The notes under the pieces: model-generated | What the model was told of the DNA's origin: nothing | Seen by the model: only the letters and a program-made list of their open reading frames with translations | Database searches by the model: none | DNA from: Cellulomonas avistercoris | GTDB taxonomy: Bacteria > Actinomycetota > Actinomycetes > Actinomycetales > Cellulomonadaceae | NCBI RefSeq assembly: GCF_014836445.1 | Contig: NZ_JACSQV010000005.1 | Location: forward strand, 1 to 45,595 | Length of the DNA stretch: 45,595 nt | Direction of reading: 5' to 3' | Translations under genes and position numbers: made by a program | Part shown: positions 43,853 through 45,595 of the stretch, one piece after another | Position numbering within the stretch: position 1 is the first letter of the stretch | Layout of the letters: every line of letters starts with the position of its first letter

Positions 43853-45595
43853 GTGCTCGCCGCCGACCCGCTCACCGTCCCGCTCACGCGCCTGAACGCC
43901 CGCACGGCCAAGGCGCTGGGCAAGCTGGGCCTCGTGACGTCCGGGGACCTGCTGCGCCACTACCCCCGCAGGTACGCCGAGCCCGGCACGCTCACCGACA
44001 TGGCCGGGCTGCGCGTCGGTGAGCACGTGACCGTCGTGGCCGAGGTCGTGCGCACGTCGCTGCGCCCCACGGCGCAGGGGCGCGGCCTCCTGCAGTCGAC
44101 GATCACGGACGGGCACAGCCGCGTCGAGCTGACGTTCTTCGCGTCCCACGTCAAGAAGCTCGAGTGGCGGCAGGGTCAGCTCCGGCCGGGCCGGCGCGGG
44201 CTGTTCACCGGTGAGGTCTCGCTCTACCGGGACACCCTGCAGCTCATGCACCCCGAGTGCCGCCTGTTCGGCGCCGACGACGACGCCCACGAGGAGGACG
44301 AGGCGCTGGTCGAGGCGGGGCGCCCGATCCCCGTCTACCCGGCCGTGGCGGGCTTCGAGTCGTGGAAGATCGCGCAGGCCGTGCGCACCGTGCTCGACCC
44401 CCTGCGCGAGGAGGACGTGCCCGACCCCGTCCCCGCGCACCTGCGTGAGCGTGACGCGCTCCCGAGCCTCGTCGAGGCGCTGCGCCTCGTCCACGTCCCG
44501 CAGGACGAGGCGCAGTGGCAGCAGGGCCGCGCCCGGCTGCGCTACGAGGAGGCCCTCGTCCTGCAGGCCGAGCTCGCACGACGCCGGGCGCGCGTCGCCC
44601 GCGAGGAGGCGGTGGCGCGGCCGCCCCGGGCGGGCGGCCTGCTCGACGCGTTCGACGCCCGGCTCCCGTTCACGCTCACGGCCGGCCAGCGGACGGTCGG
44701 CGAGGAGGTCGCCGCCGAGCTCGCCGCCCCGCGTCCCATGCAGCGTCTGCTGCAGGGCGAGGTGGGCTCGGGCAAGACCGTGGTCGCGCTGCGCGCCATG
44801 CTGCAGGTGGTCGACGCGGGTGGGCAGGCGGCGCTGCTGGCGCCCACCGAGGTGCTCGCCGCACAGCACGCGCGCACGCTGCGCGGCCTGCTGGGCGACC
44901 TCGCCGAGGGCGGGTTCCTCGGCGGCGCCGCCCTCGCGACCCGCGTCGCGCTGCTGACCGGGTCGCTGCCCACCGCGGCGCGTCGCAGCGCCATGCTCGA
45001 CGCCGCGAGCGGCGCCGCCGGGATCGTCGTGGGTACCCACGCACTGCTGTCGCAGGACGTCCAGTTCGCCGACCTGGGCCTGGTCGTGGTGGACGAGCAG
45101 CACCGCTTCGGCGTCGAGCAGCGTGACGCGCTGCGCGCGAAGGCGGGCCGCACGCCGCACACCCTCGTGATGACGGCGACCCCCATCCCGCGGACCGTCG
45201 CGATGACCGTGTTCGGCGACCTCGAGACGTCGGTGCTCAGCGAGGTCCCCGCCGGTCGTCAGGGCATCACGACGCACGTCGTCCCCGCGGACAACCCGCG
45301 CTGGACCGACCGCACGTGGCAGCGCGTGCGGGAGGAGGTCGACGGCGGCGGCCGCGCGTACGTCGTGTGCCCGCGCATCGACGGCGACGCGGCGGCGGAC
45401 GACGCGGACGGCACGGACCTCGTCGCGGACGCGGAGCCGACGGTCGGCGCGCCGGACGTCGCCGCCCGCCGTCCGCTGCGGGCCGTGCTCGACGTCGCCG
45501 ACGAGCTGCGCGCCCGGCCCGACCTCGCGGGCGTCGGCGTCGGTGTCCTGCACGGCCGGCTGTCGCCCGCCGAGAAGGGCCGCGCCGTCGCGGCC
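43853..45595 (+). CDS. recG: ATP-dependent DNA helicase RecG, N-terminal part (cut by window end)
   Basis: 581 codons open to the window end. The N-terminal wedge (OB-fold) domain (about 50-150, GTLTDMAGLRVGEHVTVVAE) is followed by the SF2 helicase core: Q-like FTLTAGQ, Walker A GEVGSGKT (302-309), LLAPTEVLAAQH, Walker B VVVDEQHRFGV (DEQH 414-417), and MTATPIPRT. RecG remodels stalled forks and Holliday junctions. GTG 43853 is one base past the DAK2 stop, so translation is coupled. The last helicase domain lies outside. An Asp/Ala-rich insert of about 20 residues (GDAAADDADGTDLVADAE) interrupts helicase domain 2 near the window end. Confidence 0.96.
   Translation, partial: MLAADPLTVPLTRLNARTAKALGKLGLVTSGDLLRHYPRRYAEPGTLTDMAGLRVGEHVTVVAEVVRTSLRPTAQGRGLLQSTITDGHSRVELTFFASHVKKLEWRQGQLRPGRRGLFTGEVSLYRDTLQLMHPECRLFGADDDAHEEDEALVEAGRPIPVYPAVAGFESWKIAQAVRTVLDPLREEDVPDPVPAHLRERDALPSLVEALRLVHVPQDEAQWQQGRARLRYEEALVLQAELARRRARVAREEAVARPPRAGGLLDAFDARLPFTLTAGQRTVGEEVAAELAAPRPMQRLLQGEVGSGKTVVALRAMLQVVDAGGQAALLAPTEVLAAQHARTLRGLLGDLAEGGFLGGAALATRVALLTGSLPTAARRSAMLDAASGAAGIVVGTHALLSQDVQFADLGLVVVDEQHRFGVEQRDALRAKAGRTPHTLVMTATPIPRTVAMTVFGDLETSVLSEVPAGRQGITTHVVPADNPRWTDRTWQRVREEVDGGGRAYVVCPRIDGDAAADDADGTDLVADAEPTVGAPDVAARRPLRAVLDVADELRARPDLAGVGVGVLHGRLSPAEKGRAVAA

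Overview
This is a very GC-rich stretch (well above 70 % by eye) of a high-GC Gram-positive chromosome. Gene order and protein families point to the Actinomycetota, most likely Micrococcales in or near Cellulomonas. The species is inferred from family resemblance and synteny; no database search was run. Nearly everything is ordinary chromosomal backbone: I see no phage, insertion sequence, integron, CRISPR array or plasmid gene. I predict about 41 protein genes, including one cut off at each edge, and 2 tRNAs.

Layout. (1) 1-5757: a cell-surface glycan and zinc-protein block: the C-terminal half of a large membrane glycosyltransferase, DUF5719, a WbbL-like glycosyltransferase, a Zincin_1-family protein with a degenerate active site, DUF3499, a small zinc ribbon and Trm112. 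(2) 5779-14311: the conserved but poorly understood MoxR module (RDD, SpoIIM, DUF58, MoxR, DUF4350, DUF4129, polytopic membrane protein), interrupted by an AlkZ-like glycosylase gene. (3) 14477-25161: mtrA-mtrB-lpqB, comF, hpf, a YcaQ/AlkX-like glycosylase and secA, in the order known from mycobacteria. (4) 25229-30146: an uncharacterised cluster with Rv3235-like, LysM, a two-repeat small-barrel protein, BldC-like HTH, SAF-domain and CpaE-like ATPase genes, then DUF6912. (5) 30293-33751: tRNA-Gln, tRNA-Glu, an IclR regulator (NdgR/LtbR type) divergent from leuCD. (6) 33907-45595: murA, plsC, gpsA, a trans-sulfuration PLP enzyme, ddl, DUF3515, thiL, a GNAT, rpmB, a DAK2 protein and the 5' part of recG.

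How they work together. Much of the window serves the cell envelope: precursor synthesis (murA, ddl), lipids (plsC, gpsA), surface glycans (two glycosyltransferases), division and wall signalling (MtrAB-LpqB), protein export (secA) and the MoxR and SpoIIM modules. leuCD with its divergent IclR gene is a self-contained regulated amino-acid unit.

The most striking pattern is in the control signals. At least 17 genes that begin a transcript have a -10-like hexamer (TAnnnT or CAnnnT) ending 6-9 nt, most often exactly 6 nt, before the start codon. They are therefore predicted to be leaderless, and 12 of the 17 start with GTG. This spacing also fixes several otherwise doubtful starts (4754, 18769, 26746). 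Other points for a second look are the lost HEXXH in the Zincin_1 protein, the Walker A Lys-to-Arg change in the CpaE-like ATPase, the structured gap at 20421-20950, and palindromes upstream of hpf and leuC.
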